From the NCBI GenBank assembly GCA_018064505.1, contig JAGHVC010000108.1, forward strand, positions 1-64,000: DNA of 64,000 nucleotides. Direction: 5' to 3'. The position numbers and the translations under genes were made by a program. How positions within the stretch are numbered: position 1 is the stretch's first letter; each line of letters starts with the position of its first letter. This document shows, piece after piece, positions 9,200 through 20,358 of this stretch. This DNA is from Candidatus Minthosoma caballi (GTDB lineage Bacteria > Bacteroidota > Bacteroidia > Bacteroidales > Bacteroidaceae). The notes under the pieces were generated by a model that worked only from the letters and a program-made list of their open reading frames with translations, searched no databases and was not told the origin of the DNA.

Positions 9200-11584
9200 A
9201 TGAAAAAACCTTTAATCTTATTTGTGGCAGCGATGCTTCTGTCATCACTATTTGTTTGTGCCCATGCTGAAGTTGACGCGCCATTTTCATTTAACATAAA
9301 AAAAACAGATTGGTCCAGAATAGGAAATCAAAACGGAGAGGTAATTGGCACTGTCAGCAGTTCGATGGATCCATTTGATCACTATGAGTTTGAGATTCGT
9401 TGTGAAGAGGATCCGGACATCTTTATTTCCTTCAATAATCTTCTTGCGCAATCAGGCAACATCGTTTGTACTACTTGGGAAGGTGGACATCACGATTTGT
9501 ATAATGGATATCATTATGTGTTGACAATCAAAGCTTTTGATGTTCCTTACTATGATGCTAAACCCGTGGCCATAGACTCATATTCTTTTGTAGGTACGGG
9601 TATTAAGGCTCCAGTTTATTCGAATATCACTCTTACGAATGTGTCTTTGAAACCTAATAAGTTATTGGTGAATGGATACGACATAAATGGCACTACATTT
9701 GATGTGACATTCTCTGCTCCTGTTAGCAAAGTGAAACCTTGGTGGGCAGAAGGATTTGATGGCGCTAAAGATTTTACAGCCCAAAAGAAAGATGATGAGG
9801 GACTTGTGTGGACAATCTCAATGCCTGAGGAGGTCTTGGATGAAGAAGGCTCTATTAATGTCATGATTACAGCTTGGGATCTTAAGGATGTGCAGGTGAA
9901 AGGCGAAGATGGAGATCATGCATTTGCATTGAATTTGATAGTGACTGGAGGCTCTGAGGGTGATGATGAGGAAGGAAATGATTATATTCCAGAAGACGGC
10001 TACACCACAATGAAACTTGGTGAGAACACATTTGCTGGCATGAAACCAGCTTATGGCTTGTATGTTGCAGAATCTGATGGAACTGTGCTTGTGGAAATGC
10101 AGGAAGTAATGCAGGTCTCATATAATGGACAAGAGCGCGAGTATTCTTATGTTCCAGGATCTGATTATGCATACCGTGTTGAGATTGACAATGTTAAGAC
10201 AGGAGGCAAAATTGCTATTAAAAGCGATTTTATCTGGAACACTCTTTCAAAAGTGAAGATTTCTGTCTTCCAAGGCGATGGTGCAGTGCCTGTAGAGATA
10301 AAGGCAGTTATTCCTGCTCAGAATAAGGTATTTGATTGGAATTCAACAGGTCTCATTACATTGAATTTCAATAAGAATGTGATGATTGAAAGCATAAAGT
10401 TTGTGGCAGGTGACTATTCTTGCGATGTTGATGATGTTCATCTTTCAAGCAGCGTCGGCTTTAATATCAGCAAGACACTTAATGACGCAATCAATGATGG
10501 CAAGATTAAAGCTGGCGAGAAGTTCCAAATCAAGATTTCTGGATTGTGCGATGCTGCAGATGAGAAAAACCTTTACAATGGTGATGGCAATCTCACATTG
10601 GAGTATATAGCTCCATCTGCTCAGCATAAGTTTGTTCGTGCAACAGTTGGCGAGAATCAGCTTTCATACACACAAGCAAACACATACAATTTCTTGTCAT
10701 ACTACGCAAAGGATGCGGAAGACGGTTTGTTCGAGTTTGAGTTTGACGGTGAGGTAGGCAAGGTAAGCGATGTTTACATGTCAATGGGTAACCTTGATCT
10801 TGATGCATCGGGCAAGTACCATAGAAGCACTCTTCCTTTCACAATAGAAGGAAACAAGATTATTGTCGATGCTCGCGGCACACTCCGCACTCTTGCAGTA
10901 TTGTTCCCTGCTGTGATTGAGGAAGAGGCAGGTGAAGGTGAGGAAGTGATCAGTGGAATAGGCTCTTACGACACAGAGCATGTGACAATCACACTCTCGA
11001 ATGTGTTGGACAAGAATGGCAATGCGTTCCTTTCTGACAATAGCGGTAGCATCGGTTCTTACTCGTTTGTGATGGGCTACAAGGAGATTGTCGATGAAGC
11101 TTACATTGATGGTGACAACAAGGCAGATGGCGAGAATGTGAATGGTCTTGAGACTATTAGCCTCTGGCTCAGCAATCCAGACATAAAGTTTGAAGGAATA
11201 GAGGTTTCTTATTTCGTTCCTGTGGAAAATGGAGGAGACGAATTAGATGAGTCGCAGGAGTTGAAGACAGAGATTGTGAAGGACTTCACTTCTGTGCCTG
11301 ATGGTCTTGAGGGTGTTATTATTTCATTCAAGATGCCTGTGATGGAAAATGCAGTTGAAGGCTCTAAGGTGCGAGTTTCTCTTCACAATGCAAGCTCTTC
11401 AGATGGAATGCCACATTATTTATATATTGAATTCAAAGCTACTGGCGAGACAAACGCAATAACATCTGTTAGCAAGGTTGCAGAGAATGCTGATATTTAT
11501 ACTCTTAGCGGTGTGAAAGTAAACAAGGATGCTGCACACAAGGGTATTTTCATCGTGAATGGTAAGGCTATGTTGCTGAAATAA
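9200..11584 (+). CDS. Secreted multi-domain (SbsA/Ig-like) protein with C-terminal sorting-type tail
   Basis: Internal start gives a proper signal peptide MKKPLILFVAAMLLSSLFVCAHA; repeated Ig-like modules; tail YTLSGVKVNKDAAHKGIFIVNGKAMLLK. Confidence 0.75.
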   Translation: MKKPLILFVAAMLLSSLFVCAHAEVDAPFSFNIKKTDWSRIGNQNGEVIGTVSSSMDPFDHYEFEIRCEEDPDIFISFNNLLAQSGNIVCTTWEGGHHDLYNGYHYVLTIKAFDVPYYDAKPVAIDSYSFVGTGIKAPVYSNITLTNVSLKPNKLLVNGYDINGTTFDVTFSAPVSKVKPWWAEGFDGAKDFTAQKKDDEGLVWTISMPEEVLDEEGSINVMITAWDLKDVQVKGEDGDHAFALNLIVTGGSEGDDEEGNDYIPEDGYTTMKLGENTFAGMKPAYGLYVAESDGTVLVEMQEVMQVSYNGQEREYSYVPGSDYAYRVEIDNVKTGGKIAIKSDFIWNTLSKVKISVFQGDGAVPVEIKAVIPAQNKVFDWNSTGLITLNFNKNVMIESIKFVAGDYSCDVDDVHLSSSVGFNISKTLNDAINDGKIKAGEKFQIKISGLCDAADEKNLYNGDGNLTLEYIAPSAQHKFVRATVGENQLSYTQANTYNFLSYYAKDAEDGLFEFEFDGEVGKVSDVYMSMGNLDLDASGKYHRSTLPFTIEGNKIIVDARGTLRTLAVLFPAVIEEEAGEGEEVISGIGSYDTEHVTITLSNVLDKNGNAFLSDNSGSIGSYSFVMGYKEIVDEAYIDGDNKADGENVNGLETISLWLSNPDIKFEGIEVSYFVPVENGGDELDESQELKTEIVKDFTSVPDGLEGVIISFKMPVMENAVEGSKVRVSLHNASSSDGMPHYLYIEFKATGETNAITSVSKVAENADIYTLSGVKVNKDAAHKGIFIVNGKAMLLK

Positions 11585-11624
11585 AACTGCAATAGCCTCA
11601 AACTATTTAAGAAAAAATAATTGA

Positions 11625-13349
11625 ATGACTATAAAGCGAATCAAACTGCTATTGCTTGCAGCAATGACAATGCCAATAGGTGCTTGGGCACAGGATATTG
11701 GTAACGGCGTGCAGCTGCATGGCAGCATACAAACAGAGTTTCTTGTCCCTGAGGATGATGAGAAGATTGGTACTGAGCATACAACCAAAGATTTGCTCAA
11801 CAATACCTATCTTGATCTGAACTTGGGATCCAAGTATGTGGATGCTGGAGCAAGACTTGAGTTTATGGAGTACCCACTCCCTGGCTTTGAATCTGATTTC
11901 AAGGGCTGGGGTGTTCCACATATATATGTGAAAGGGAAATTGAAGGGAGCAGAGCTTACGGTTGGCGATTTCTATGAGCAGTTTGGCTCAGGATTTATCC
12001 TTCGCACATACGAGGAACGAGCTCTCGGAATTGACAACTCATTGCGAGGTGCAAGAGTGAAAGTAAATGCATTGAAAGGACTCCGCGTAACAGCTCTTGG
12101 CGGTGTGCAGCGCACATACTGGGATTGGGACATGGACAGCCGTGTCTTTGGTGCAGATGCAGAACTCGATTTGGATCAGCATATTAAGGGACTTAGTGAG
12201 CAGAATATCAACTGGACATTAGGTGCTTCTTGGGTGTTGAAAAATGAGGATAAGCACCCAAGTGATTACAACGATGTGTATGTGCCAGGTACAACAATGT
12301 ATCTTAACTTCCCTAAGAATGTGAATGCTTTTGATGTTCGTACGCAGTTCCATAAGCAGAACTTCACTATTCTTGCAGAATATGCGTGGAAGACAGAAGA
12401 TCCATCAGCTGACAACAGTTACACATTCCACAAAGGTTCTGCAGCAATGCTTTCTGCAAGCTATTCCAAGACAGGATTTAGCGCATTGGTGCAGGCTAAG
12501 CGAAGTGAGGATATGGCATTCCGCTCTCATCGCGGCAGAAACGGAATTTCTGGCTTCCTTAATAACATGCCTGCATTCTCATATCAGCATACATACGCTT
12601 TGCCAGCGCTTTATCCGTATGCAACTCGCTATTGCAACATAAGTCCAAATGGTGCTTCTTTAGTGCCTGGAGAATGGGCTTTCCAAGGAGAGGTTGCTTA
12701 TAACTTCAAGCGCAAGACTCCGCTTGGAGGCAAGTATGGCACTAAGATCAAGGTTGATTTCAGCCATGTAAGAGGACTTGATGCTAAGCTCGGAGAAACA
12801 TACAACGGATATGTGTATGGAAAGAAGGGTTATAGCGCAAGCTTCTTTGGCATGAGTGATGAAAAGTACTATCAGGATTTCAATGTTCAGTTGGACAAGA
12901 AAATCAATAAGAGTTTCAAGCTCAATCTGATGTACATGAATCAAGAGTATAATCAGACAATCGTAGAAGGTCATGGAGGAATGATAAAGACTAACACATT
13001 CGTTGCAGAAGGTAAGTATCAGTTCTCTCCAAAGACTACGCTTCGTGCAGAGATGCAGTACTTGACAACTAAGCACGAGAGCGACGATTGGATGTATGGC
13101 CTTGTAGAATTGTCGGTATTACCTCACTTCATGTTTACTCTCAGTGACATGTATGGTCGTCCTTATGTGAATGGAACATACGGTGACAAGGAGCATTACT
13201 ATCTTGGCAGCGTAACATATACTGCTGGCGCTCACCGACTTATGGTAGGATATGGCCGCACTCGTGCTGGATATAATTGCTCAGGCGGTGTTTGCCGTTG
13301 GGTGCCAGCAAACAAGGGAATACAGGCAACATATAACTTTACATTCTAA
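11625..13349 (+). CDS. DUF6029-like outer-membrane beta-barrel protein
   Basis: Signal peptide, amphipathic barrel-like repeats, C-terminal TYNFTF; directly upstream of an Omp28-type gene. Confidence 0.7.
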   Translation: MTIKRIKLLLLAAMTMPIGAWAQDIGNGVQLHGSIQTEFLVPEDDEKIGTEHTTKDLLNNTYLDLNLGSKYVDAGARLEFMEYPLPGFESDFKGWGVPHIYVKGKLKGAELTVGDFYEQFGSGFILRTYEERALGIDNSLRGARVKVNALKGLRVTALGGVQRTYWDWDMDSRVFGADAELDLDQHIKGLSEQNINWTLGASWVLKNEDKHPSDYNDVYVPGTTMYLNFPKNVNAFDVRTQFHKQNFTILAEYAWKTEDPSADNSYTFHKGSAAMLSASYSKTGFSALVQAKRSEDMAFRSHRGRNGISGFLNNMPAFSYQHTYALPALYPYATRYCNISPNGASLVPGEWAFQGEVAYNFKRKTPLGGKYGTKIKVDFSHVRGLDAKLGETYNGYVYGKKGYSASFFGMSDEKYYQDFNVQLDKKINKSFKLNLMYMNQEYNQTIVEGHGGMIKTNTFVAEGKYQFSPKTTLRAEMQYLTTKHESDDWMYGLVELSVLPHFMFTLSDMYGRPYVNGTYGDKEHYYLGSVTYTAGAHRLMVGYGRTRAGYNCSGGVCRWVPANKGIQATYNFTF

Positions 13350-13354
13350 TAGAA

Positions 13355-14155
13355 ATGATGAAGAATACAACATATTATTTAGGCTTGGCTCTTATGGCAT
13401 TAGGACTCACTTTATCTGCGTGCGACAGCGTGGATGAGAATGAGCGTTATATTGCTGCTGAGATTCCAGAGGTGGGACGCAATGTGCTCGTAGAGGAATA
13501 CACAGGTCAGTTCTGCGTGAATTGCCCGGATGGTCATGCTACTTTGAAAAAGATAAAAGAGTTGTATGGTGACAAGGTGATTACAGTTGGCATTCATGCT
13601 GGTGCTTTGTCTTGGGATGATGTGGAGCATGGAGGACTTAAGACTCCAGAAGGCGATGCTTATGCAGATAAATGGGGCGTGGAGGCTTATCCAAGCATTA
13701 TTGTTGACCACAAGGGAACGCCAATCAGCACAATGGCTCAGTGGCAGGATGCTGTGCAGAAGAACATGGGCCAAGTAGCTAAGGCTGACATAGAATTGAG
13801 TGCATCATTGAGTGAAGATGGCAAGAAAATCGAGATAAAGTCGAGCTTGCTTGCAAATAACTCAATGTCTGCATCTTACCAGATATGGATTACCGAAAGT
13901 AAGATAGCAGCATTCCAGCAGACGCTTTCGGATAATGTACTCGATTATGAACATAACCATGTTTACCGTGCTTCTGTGAATGGAGTAGGGGGTGAAGAAA
14001 TATCTCTTTCATCTGGCATTATCGCAGAAAAAACACATACTATTGAAATAAATAATTCGTGGGAGAAACAAAATCTCTCCGTAGTTGCTTTCTTGTATGA
14101 TGGCAATGGAGTGATTCAAGTAGAAGAGGCTGCTGTGGACAGCTTCGAGAAGTAA
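13355..14155 (+). CDS. Omp28-related lipoprotein with thioredoxin-like fold
   Basis: Lipobox LTLSAC; VLVEEYTGQFCVNCPDGHATLKKI...ITVGIHAG, typical of Omp28-related proteins. Confidence 0.85.
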   Translation: MMKNTTYYLGLALMALGLTLSACDSVDENERYIAAEIPEVGRNVLVEEYTGQFCVNCPDGHATLKKIKELYGDKVITVGIHAGALSWDDVEHGGLKTPEGDAYADKWGVEAYPSIIVDHKGTPISTMAQWQDAVQKNMGQVAKADIELSASLSEDGKKIEIKSSLLANNSMSASYQIWITESKIAAFQQTLSDNVLDYEHNHVYRASVNGVGGEEISLSSGIIAEKTHTIEINNSWEKQNLSVVAFLYDGNGVIQVEEAAVDSFEK

Positions 14156-14179
14156 GATTAAAAATAAAAACAATATTAT

Positions 14180-14803
14180 ATGAAGAAAATTTACTCACTT
14201 TTAGCAATGGTGCTCGTTGCGGGCGCAACATTTGCTCAGACAATCTCAGTAGCAGTTAATGGCAAGGCCGTTTCTGAAGGAGAAACTGTAGAATGTGCAT
14301 TTGAAGAAATCAAGAAAGAGGTTATTCCTGGCGTCCTTACAAACTGGCTTATGGAACCTCATGTCGTTGTAACAAGTTCTGCTGCGCAAGATGTTACAGT
14401 TGGAATCGAAGTCCTTGAGAAGAAAGGCGATAATCAGATTCAGAATTGCTTTGTGAACTGTATCACAGCTAATTCTGGCAATGATTTTAAGGTAAGTGAA
14501 ACTGCGACTATGGCTGCTGGGCAAGAGAAAGATGCACAGATCCATTTTACAACAAAGACAGATCCACAGGAGTGTCCGCTTGATCGTCATGTAAAAGTTA
14601 TCGTCAGCACGGCTTCTGAATCAATATCATTTGTTCTTCACATGTATTGGGATCCAAACGGAGAACTTGCAGTAGGTGGCATTAAGATGGATGGTAACTC
14701 AAATTCATCAGCTTACAGTCTTTCTGGTGTTAAATTGAACAGCAGCTCTTTGCCAAAGAGCAACATCTACATCAAGAATGGCAAGAAGTTCATCAAGAAG
14801 TAG
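14180..14803 (+). CDS. Small secreted protein with C-terminal sorting-type tail
   Basis: Signal peptide; tail AYSLSGVKLNSSSLPKSNIYIKNGKKFIKK. Confidence 0.7.
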   Translation: MKKIYSLLAMVLVAGATFAQTISVAVNGKAVSEGETVECAFEEIKKEVIPGVLTNWLMEPHVVVTSSAAQDVTVGIEVLEKKGDNQIQNCFVNCITANSGNDFKVSETATMAAGQEKDAQIHFTTKTDPQECPLDRHVKVIVSTASESISFVLHMYWDPNGELAVGGIKMDGNSNSSAYSLSGVKLNSSSLPKSNIYIKNGKKFIKK

Positions 14804-14861
14804 TGATTAGCAGTTTTGCTTTGAAAGAAAAAGGATTTACACATTATTATATTTAAAGAAT

Positions 14862-17228
14862 ATGTTACTTCGCAAGATATTATTAGGTGTTTCTGCTATG
14901 ATGCTTGGATTGTCAGCTAATGCGCAATCATTAAGCATGCAGAACGCAAATAGATATAATCGCCCTCTTGGATTGAATAATGTTCGCAATCTTCCTGACA
15001 ATCAGTTGCAGAAGATAGGTGAGCATGTTACAGCAAATGCCTATCCAACTCGTGCTGCAGCTAAGCAGATGCTTAAATCTGCAAAAGCTACTGCTCGCAG
15101 AAAGGTTGCAGGTACTGTTGCCCCAAAAAGTGTAGCTGCCAACTATCAGGCAAGTGACACAATTTTCTGGGAGAGCTTTGAGGGATGGGATGGAAATACC
15201 ATGCCTTGGTTGCCAGAGTCTCCAAATAAATGGACAACTAAGTCAAACATTGCAGATTTGACTCCTTATCTTCAGGATGGCAATTGCCCAACCTGGACTT
15301 CATACAAAGGCGACGGATATTATGTGCCATATTCAACTGATGCAGATAACATGCTTGTGTGCATGTTTGGCACAGAAGTGATGAGTGCAGATGGAAAAAC
15401 TGTTATTGCTCCTGCTCCAAAGCAGGATGAATGGATAATTTCACCATCTATCAATGGTATTAACAAGACAAATTATCTTTCGTTTGATATTTGCTACGCA
15501 CCTTGGAATACTCACTTCTTTATCGAAGGTGAAGAAGAGAAGTTTGATGCGAATCGCATAGCTTATGATGTTGAAGTGCTTGTTACTTCTAATACTCGTA
15601 CAATAAGCTACGATTCAGCAGATTATACTCAGGTGTATAAACTTTCAGAGGAGGTTGACAAAGAAATTGCAGGAGTTGACCTTGATGATGATGAGGCTAT
15701 TGGTCAGCTTATGTACATGAATTGGCATCATATTCAGATTCCTCTTACAGACTATGATGGCAAGAATATTCGCGTAGCTATTCGCTACACAGGTACTAAG
15801 GGTGCTTCTATCCTTATTGACGCTATTAGAGTAAGTGATCTTTTGCCTATCGCAAAATATGACATTCCACAGGGTGCGTTCTATTATGGATTCAGCGAGA
15901 AAGCTAATCTGTTCAATACAAAGATTGCGCTTGTACCTGCATTCCAGCCACTTACATGGCAGAATTATTCTAACGAGGATGCTAAGTCATTTGCTTGGAG
16001 CTACATCTCTAATGGTGAGCAAGCAACTTCTACAGACAAGGATCTGCTGATGCCTGCACAGAAGCCAACAGCGCTTGTTGATATGCCAGTTCTTACTGCT
16101 TCTTCATCTGAGAGAAACAATAAGTTTAATGGTGCATACTATAAGGTGGGTGGTAACGCACATTATAGCTACTCGGGCCCTGGCATGAGTTTTGAGGGTG
16201 ATTTCTATGTGGGCAACTTTGACCCAACAAAGGAATTCTGGACAGGACAGATAAATGCAAATCCAGCAAACCCAATCTATGCTTTTGGAACAGGTGGCGG
16301 TGCTTTCTATGGAGAATTATCTAATTACTATTATAACGCAGTAGATGGCATTGGCAATTTCTATGAGAAGCCAGCATCTCCTTATGTGTTCTCTTCTGTA
16401 ATGTTGCCTCTTGGTGATTTCTTCAACTTGGGCGCAACGCTTGCATGTACAATCTATAAGGTTGAGAATGAAAACACTATCACTGATGAAGTAATTGCTC
16501 AGGCAACGGTCAAGACTGGACAGCAGATAGCAGGTGGTTGGTTCCTGATCTTTGATTTCGACAAACCATTGGTTATTGATGATGCAATTTTCATTTTGAT
16601 TGATGGTTTCAATAATAGTAATCTTATGACACTTGCACCTCTTTCTCAGGCTCTCAATCATGACAGCGGAAAGAGCTATGCATTCGTGAAGCTGAACACA
16701 TCAGAGGGTAAGTTTGCAATTGTAGATGTTGCAAATCTTATTTCAGGTGTTGGTGGCGGTGGCAATATGAATGTGTCACATTGCATGGGCATGAATGCAG
16801 TATTCCCATATGTTAGCTCAGTTGAGGGAGATGTATTCACAGTTGCTGATGCAGGCGAAGCAAAATCCTTCAATATTGAGTCGTACTGGGAGCCAAAGGA
16901 CCTTACTATTTCGGCTTCTGACTCATGGATTAAAGCTGAGACAATTGTGAATGAAGTCGAGCACACTCTTGCAGTTAAGATTACAGCTGATGCTCTTGAC
17001 TCGGGCGTTAAGGGCCGTTCAGGAACCGTTAAGATTGAGGGTCTTGGATGCAGCCAAACAATTCTCGTTCTTCAGGGAGAAGAGGTGACTGGCATTAAGA
17101 GTGTTGCAAGCACAGATAATATTGATGGCACTTTCACTCTTTCTGGACAGAGAATCAACTCGGCAGACGCTAAGAACGGAATATTCCTCGTTAAGAAGAA
17201 TGGCAAGTTCGTCAAGATTTTGAAATAA
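14862..17228 (+). CDS. Choice-of-anchor J-type secreted protein with sorting-type tail
   Basis: SDTIFWESFEGWDGNTMPWLPES...WIISPSI module; tail TFTLSGQRINSADAKNGIFLVKKNGKFVKILK. Confidence 0.75.
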   Translation: MLLRKILLGVSAMMLGLSANAQSLSMQNANRYNRPLGLNNVRNLPDNQLQKIGEHVTANAYPTRAAAKQMLKSAKATARRKVAGTVAPKSVAANYQASDTIFWESFEGWDGNTMPWLPESPNKWTTKSNIADLTPYLQDGNCPTWTSYKGDGYYVPYSTDADNMLVCMFGTEVMSADGKTVIAPAPKQDEWIISPSINGINKTNYLSFDICYAPWNTHFFIEGEEEKFDANRIAYDVEVLVTSNTRTISYDSADYTQVYKLSEEVDKEIAGVDLDDDEAIGQLMYMNWHHIQIPLTDYDGKNIRVAIRYTGTKGASILIDAIRVSDLLPIAKYDIPQGAFYYGFSEKANLFNTKIALVPAFQPLTWQNYSNEDAKSFAWSYISNGEQATSTDKDLLMPAQKPTALVDMPVLTASSSERNNKFNGAYYKVGGNAHYSYSGPGMSFEGDFYVGNFDPTKEFWTGQINANPANPIYAFGTGGGAFYGELSNYYYNAVDGIGNFYEKPASPYVFSSVMLPLGDFFNLGATLACTIYKVENENTITDEVIAQATVKTGQQIAGGWFLIFDFDKPLVIDDAIFILIDGFNNSNLMTLAPLSQALNHDSGKSYAFVKLNTSEGKFAIVDVANLISGVGGGGNMNVSHCMGMNAVFPYVSSVEGDVFTVADAGEAKSFNIESYWEPKDLTISASDSWIKAETIVNEVEHTLAVKITADALDSGVKGRSGTVKIEGLGCSQTILVLQGEEVTGIKSVASTDNIDGTFTLSGQRINSADAKNGIFLVKKNGKFVKILK

Positions 17229-17256
17229 ATAGAGTTATAACTGATAAATAGTTTAT

Positions 17257-20200
17257 ATGCAAAGAAGATATTTAGTTCTTTTTTCATTCATTCTTGTCGC
17301 AGCGGTAGCATTTGCGCAGAATATGAGAAAGGTAACTGGTACTGTTTTTGATGAATTTGGCGATCCGTTGCCGGGAGCAACAGTCGTTGTAAAGAATAAT
17401 ACGACGATTGGAGCAGCATGTGACATTGAAGGAAAGTTCTCCCTCGATATCCCATCCAACACGAAACTTCTGTCTGTGGGATTTGTTGGCATGCAGTCTC
17501 AGGATATTGCTCCTGTGTTTGGCAAGGCTATGCGCATTGTGTTGCGTGAGGATGCTAAACTCGTGGATGAGGTAGTTGTGATGGGATATGGCTCTGCCAA
17601 GAAATTGGGTAGTGTAACGGGCTCTGTTGCAACAGTAGGAGGAGAAAAGATAGAGAATGTTCCGACTGCGAACTTCACTGATGCTTTGCAAGGACAAGTG
17701 GCAGGTTTGTCTGTCCTCAGTTCATCAGGCGAGCCAACAGCTTCTGCTACAATTCGTTTGCGTGGCGTGAACTCTTTGACAGCAGGCAATGAGCCTCTTT
17801 TCATTCTTGATGGAGCACCAATCAGCAATGATGTGTTCAATGCGCTTAACCCTTCTGACATCGCAAATGTGACAGTCTTGAAGGATGCTGCATCAACAGC
17901 AATCTACGGCTCGCGTGCAGCAAATGGCGTTATTGTGCTCACATCAAAGAAAGGAAAGATGGAGCAGAAGCCTACGGTGAAGATTTCTGCTCAGTATGGT
18001 GTGGCAAATATCATTAATTCCGGAACAAAGATGATGAATTCTAAGCAGTACATGAAGTTCCGTGAGTTGGTGGATCCTTCACTTGCAACAAATTCTGAGT
18101 GGCTGGAGCACAAGAATGTCGTTACGAAAAATGGCATTAGCACTAACTGGATGGATGAGATCTATCGCAACAATGCTCCAACTTTCCAGCTTAATGCATC
18201 ATTGATGGGCGGTTCTGCTAACACAAATTACTATTTGTCTCTTAATCATATGAATCGCGAGGGTATTGAGCCATTGTCGAAAGCCACTCGTGAATCAATC
18301 CGTTTCAATGAAGATATTCGCGTTGCTCCGATGTTTAAGGTTGGTGTGGATATGAATTTGTCATATAACAATAGCCAGACAAACCCAGAACAGAACGCTT
18401 CGGGCATTTATGCTACAAACCCAACCGTGTTCACTCGTCTTGCGCGCCCAGATGATGCACCTTATTATTATACTGTAAATTCAGATGGTTCGATCAACAA
18501 GCGTGGCAGAGCAGATTTCTTGCATTATTCTGGTACGGCAGGTAGTTTCTTCAATCCTAATTGGATGGCAGAGTTCCGTACACGCGAGAGCAAGACTGTA
18601 CATTTGGATGGCAACATCTACGAAGAGTTGTCGCCTATTCCAGGACTTAAGATTCGTGCTGTCCAGGCCCTTGCTGCCTACGATGATAAATACACAGCTT
18701 TAATGGAACCAAAAGATGCATATGAGTCTCCAATGGGTGATAAAGTAGATGTGTATGGTGACGGATCTGCTCCTTATCGTACAGAATCTTCGGATCGCTG
18801 GTATCAGTTTACTTCTTCAAACACAGCAGAATACATATTCAACCTTCAGAACAAGCATAATTTCAGTGTATTGTTAGGTGAAGAAACAATCTATTCGAAA
18901 ATGGATGGATTTGCAGCTTCTCGTGAAGGACTTAGCGACCCTCGCATGCTGCTTCTCACAAATGCAACAGAAGAACCAACTGTTACTCATGTTATCTCTG
19001 AAACAGTGTTCAATTCTGTATTCTCTCAGGCATCTTACAATTATGCAGAGAAGTATTTCTTGAATGCTTCTATCCGTCGTGACGGTTCTTCTCGTTTCTC
19101 GAAGAAGCATCGTTGGTCAACATTCTGGTCGCTTGGAGGCCGGTGGAACATGATGAAGGAGTCGTTCATGTCTCCAATGAAGTCATGGCTTAATCAATTG
19201 GATGTCAAAGCAAGTTATGGTACTACAGGTAACTCTTCTATTGGAGATTACATCTACATGGGTCTTGCATCAAGCCAGGGTGTTCAATATGACGGAAACG
19301 GCGGTCTTGTAATATCACAGCAGAGTATTGATGATTTGACTTGGGAGAGCGTTGCACAGACAAACCTTGGCGTGGAATTCCGAGTGTTTGATCGTCTTTC
19401 TGTTGGTGTAGATTATTATTACAAAAAGACAACAGACATGCTTCTGTCAATACCTTACTCTTATACTACAGGTTTTACCTCTGGTATGGGAAACATTGGC
19501 TCTATGTCTAATGAAGGTATTGATGTTAGTCTTAATCTGGACATTCTTCGCAAGAAAGACATGGCATGGTCATTCTATGCTAATGTCAATTACAATAGCA
19601 ACAAAGTCAAGTCATTGTTCAATGGCTTGGATGAATATGTGATTGCTGGCACAGGACAGAAATTGCAGGTAGGCAAGTCATTCGGTGAATTCTATCTTGT
19701 GAAGCGAGCTGGAATTGACCCACGAGACGGCAGCCAGATGTGGTATGATGCTGATGGCAACCTCACAAAGAACTATAACGAGGAAGAAAACTCGCAGTTC
19801 ACAGGAAAGAACCGTTTTGCTCCATGGAGTGGCGGTTTTGGCTCTACTTTCAGCTGGAAGGGATTGAATGTAAGCACCGATCTCACATGGGCTCTCGGCA
19901 AGTATGCTATGAACAATGATAGATATTTCTTTGAGAATGCTCAATTTGGTCAGTCATTTAACCAGAGCGAATCTATGCTTAATATCTGGACAACTCCTGG
20001 CCAGATCACTGACATACCTGCAGCTACAGAAACAATACAGATGGATGACCATGTGCTTGAGAATGCATCATTCCTTCGCTTGAAGAGACTTACCATAGGA
20101 TATAATCTTCCAAAGCAATGGATCGCTCCTACTAAGTATATTAGTAATGTGAATGTGTTTGTTACAGGTCGCAATCTTTTGACTTTCACAAAGTACACAG

Positions 20201-20289
20201 GTTATGACCCAGAGCCTGATTCTAATGTTATTCAGTTTAACTATCCAAACACTCGTGAGTTCCTCATCGGTTGTGAGATAACATTCTAA
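17257..20289 (+). CDS. SusC/RagA-family TonB-dependent receptor (second copy)
   Basis: KVTGTVFDEFGDPLPGATVVVKNNTTIGAACDIEGKFSLDI; plug NVTVLKDAASTAIYGSRAANGVIVLTSKKG; barrel end FLIGCEITF. Confidence 0.97.
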   Translation: MQRRYLVLFSFILVAAVAFAQNMRKVTGTVFDEFGDPLPGATVVVKNNTTIGAACDIEGKFSLDIPSNTKLLSVGFVGMQSQDIAPVFGKAMRIVLREDAKLVDEVVVMGYGSAKKLGSVTGSVATVGGEKIENVPTANFTDALQGQVAGLSVLSSSGEPTASATIRLRGVNSLTAGNEPLFILDGAPISNDVFNALNPSDIANVTVLKDAASTAIYGSRAANGVIVLTSKKGKMEQKPTVKISAQYGVANIINSGTKMMNSKQYMKFRELVDPSLATNSEWLEHKNVVTKNGISTNWMDEIYRNNAPTFQLNASLMGGSANTNYYLSLNHMNREGIEPLSKATRESIRFNEDIRVAPMFKVGVDMNLSYNNSQTNPEQNASGIYATNPTVFTRLARPDDAPYYYTVNSDGSINKRGRADFLHYSGTAGSFFNPNWMAEFRTRESKTVHLDGNIYEELSPIPGLKIRAVQALAAYDDKYTALMEPKDAYESPMGDKVDVYGDGSAPYRTESSDRWYQFTSSNTAEYIFNLQNKHNFSVLLGEETIYSKMDGFAASREGLSDPRMLLLTNATEEPTVTHVISETVFNSVFSQASYNYAEKYFLNASIRRDGSSRFSKKHRWSTFWSLGGRWNMMKESFMSPMKSWLNQLDVKASYGTTGNSSIGDYIYMGLASSQGVQYDGNGGLVISQQSIDDLTWESVAQTNLGVEFRVFDRLSVGVDYYYKKTTDMLLSIPYSYTTGFTSGMGNIGSMSNEGIDVSLNLDILRKKDMAWSFYANVNYNSNKVKSLFNGLDEYVIAGTGQKLQVGKSFGEFYLVKRAGIDPRDGSQMWYDADGNLTKNYNEEENSQFTGKNRFAPWSGGFGSTFSWKGLNVSTDLTWALGKYAMNNDRYFFENAQFGQSFNQSESMLNIWTTPGQITDIPAATETIQMDDHVLENASFLRLKRLTIGYNLPKQWIAPTKYISNVNVFVTGRNLLTFTKYTGYDPEPDSNVIQFNYPNTREFLIGCEITF

Positions 20290-20358
20290 CACTATCTTAT
20301 AGCTTGCAACTATAAACTCTAAAACATAAGAACTGATAACACTTAAGAAAAAACATTT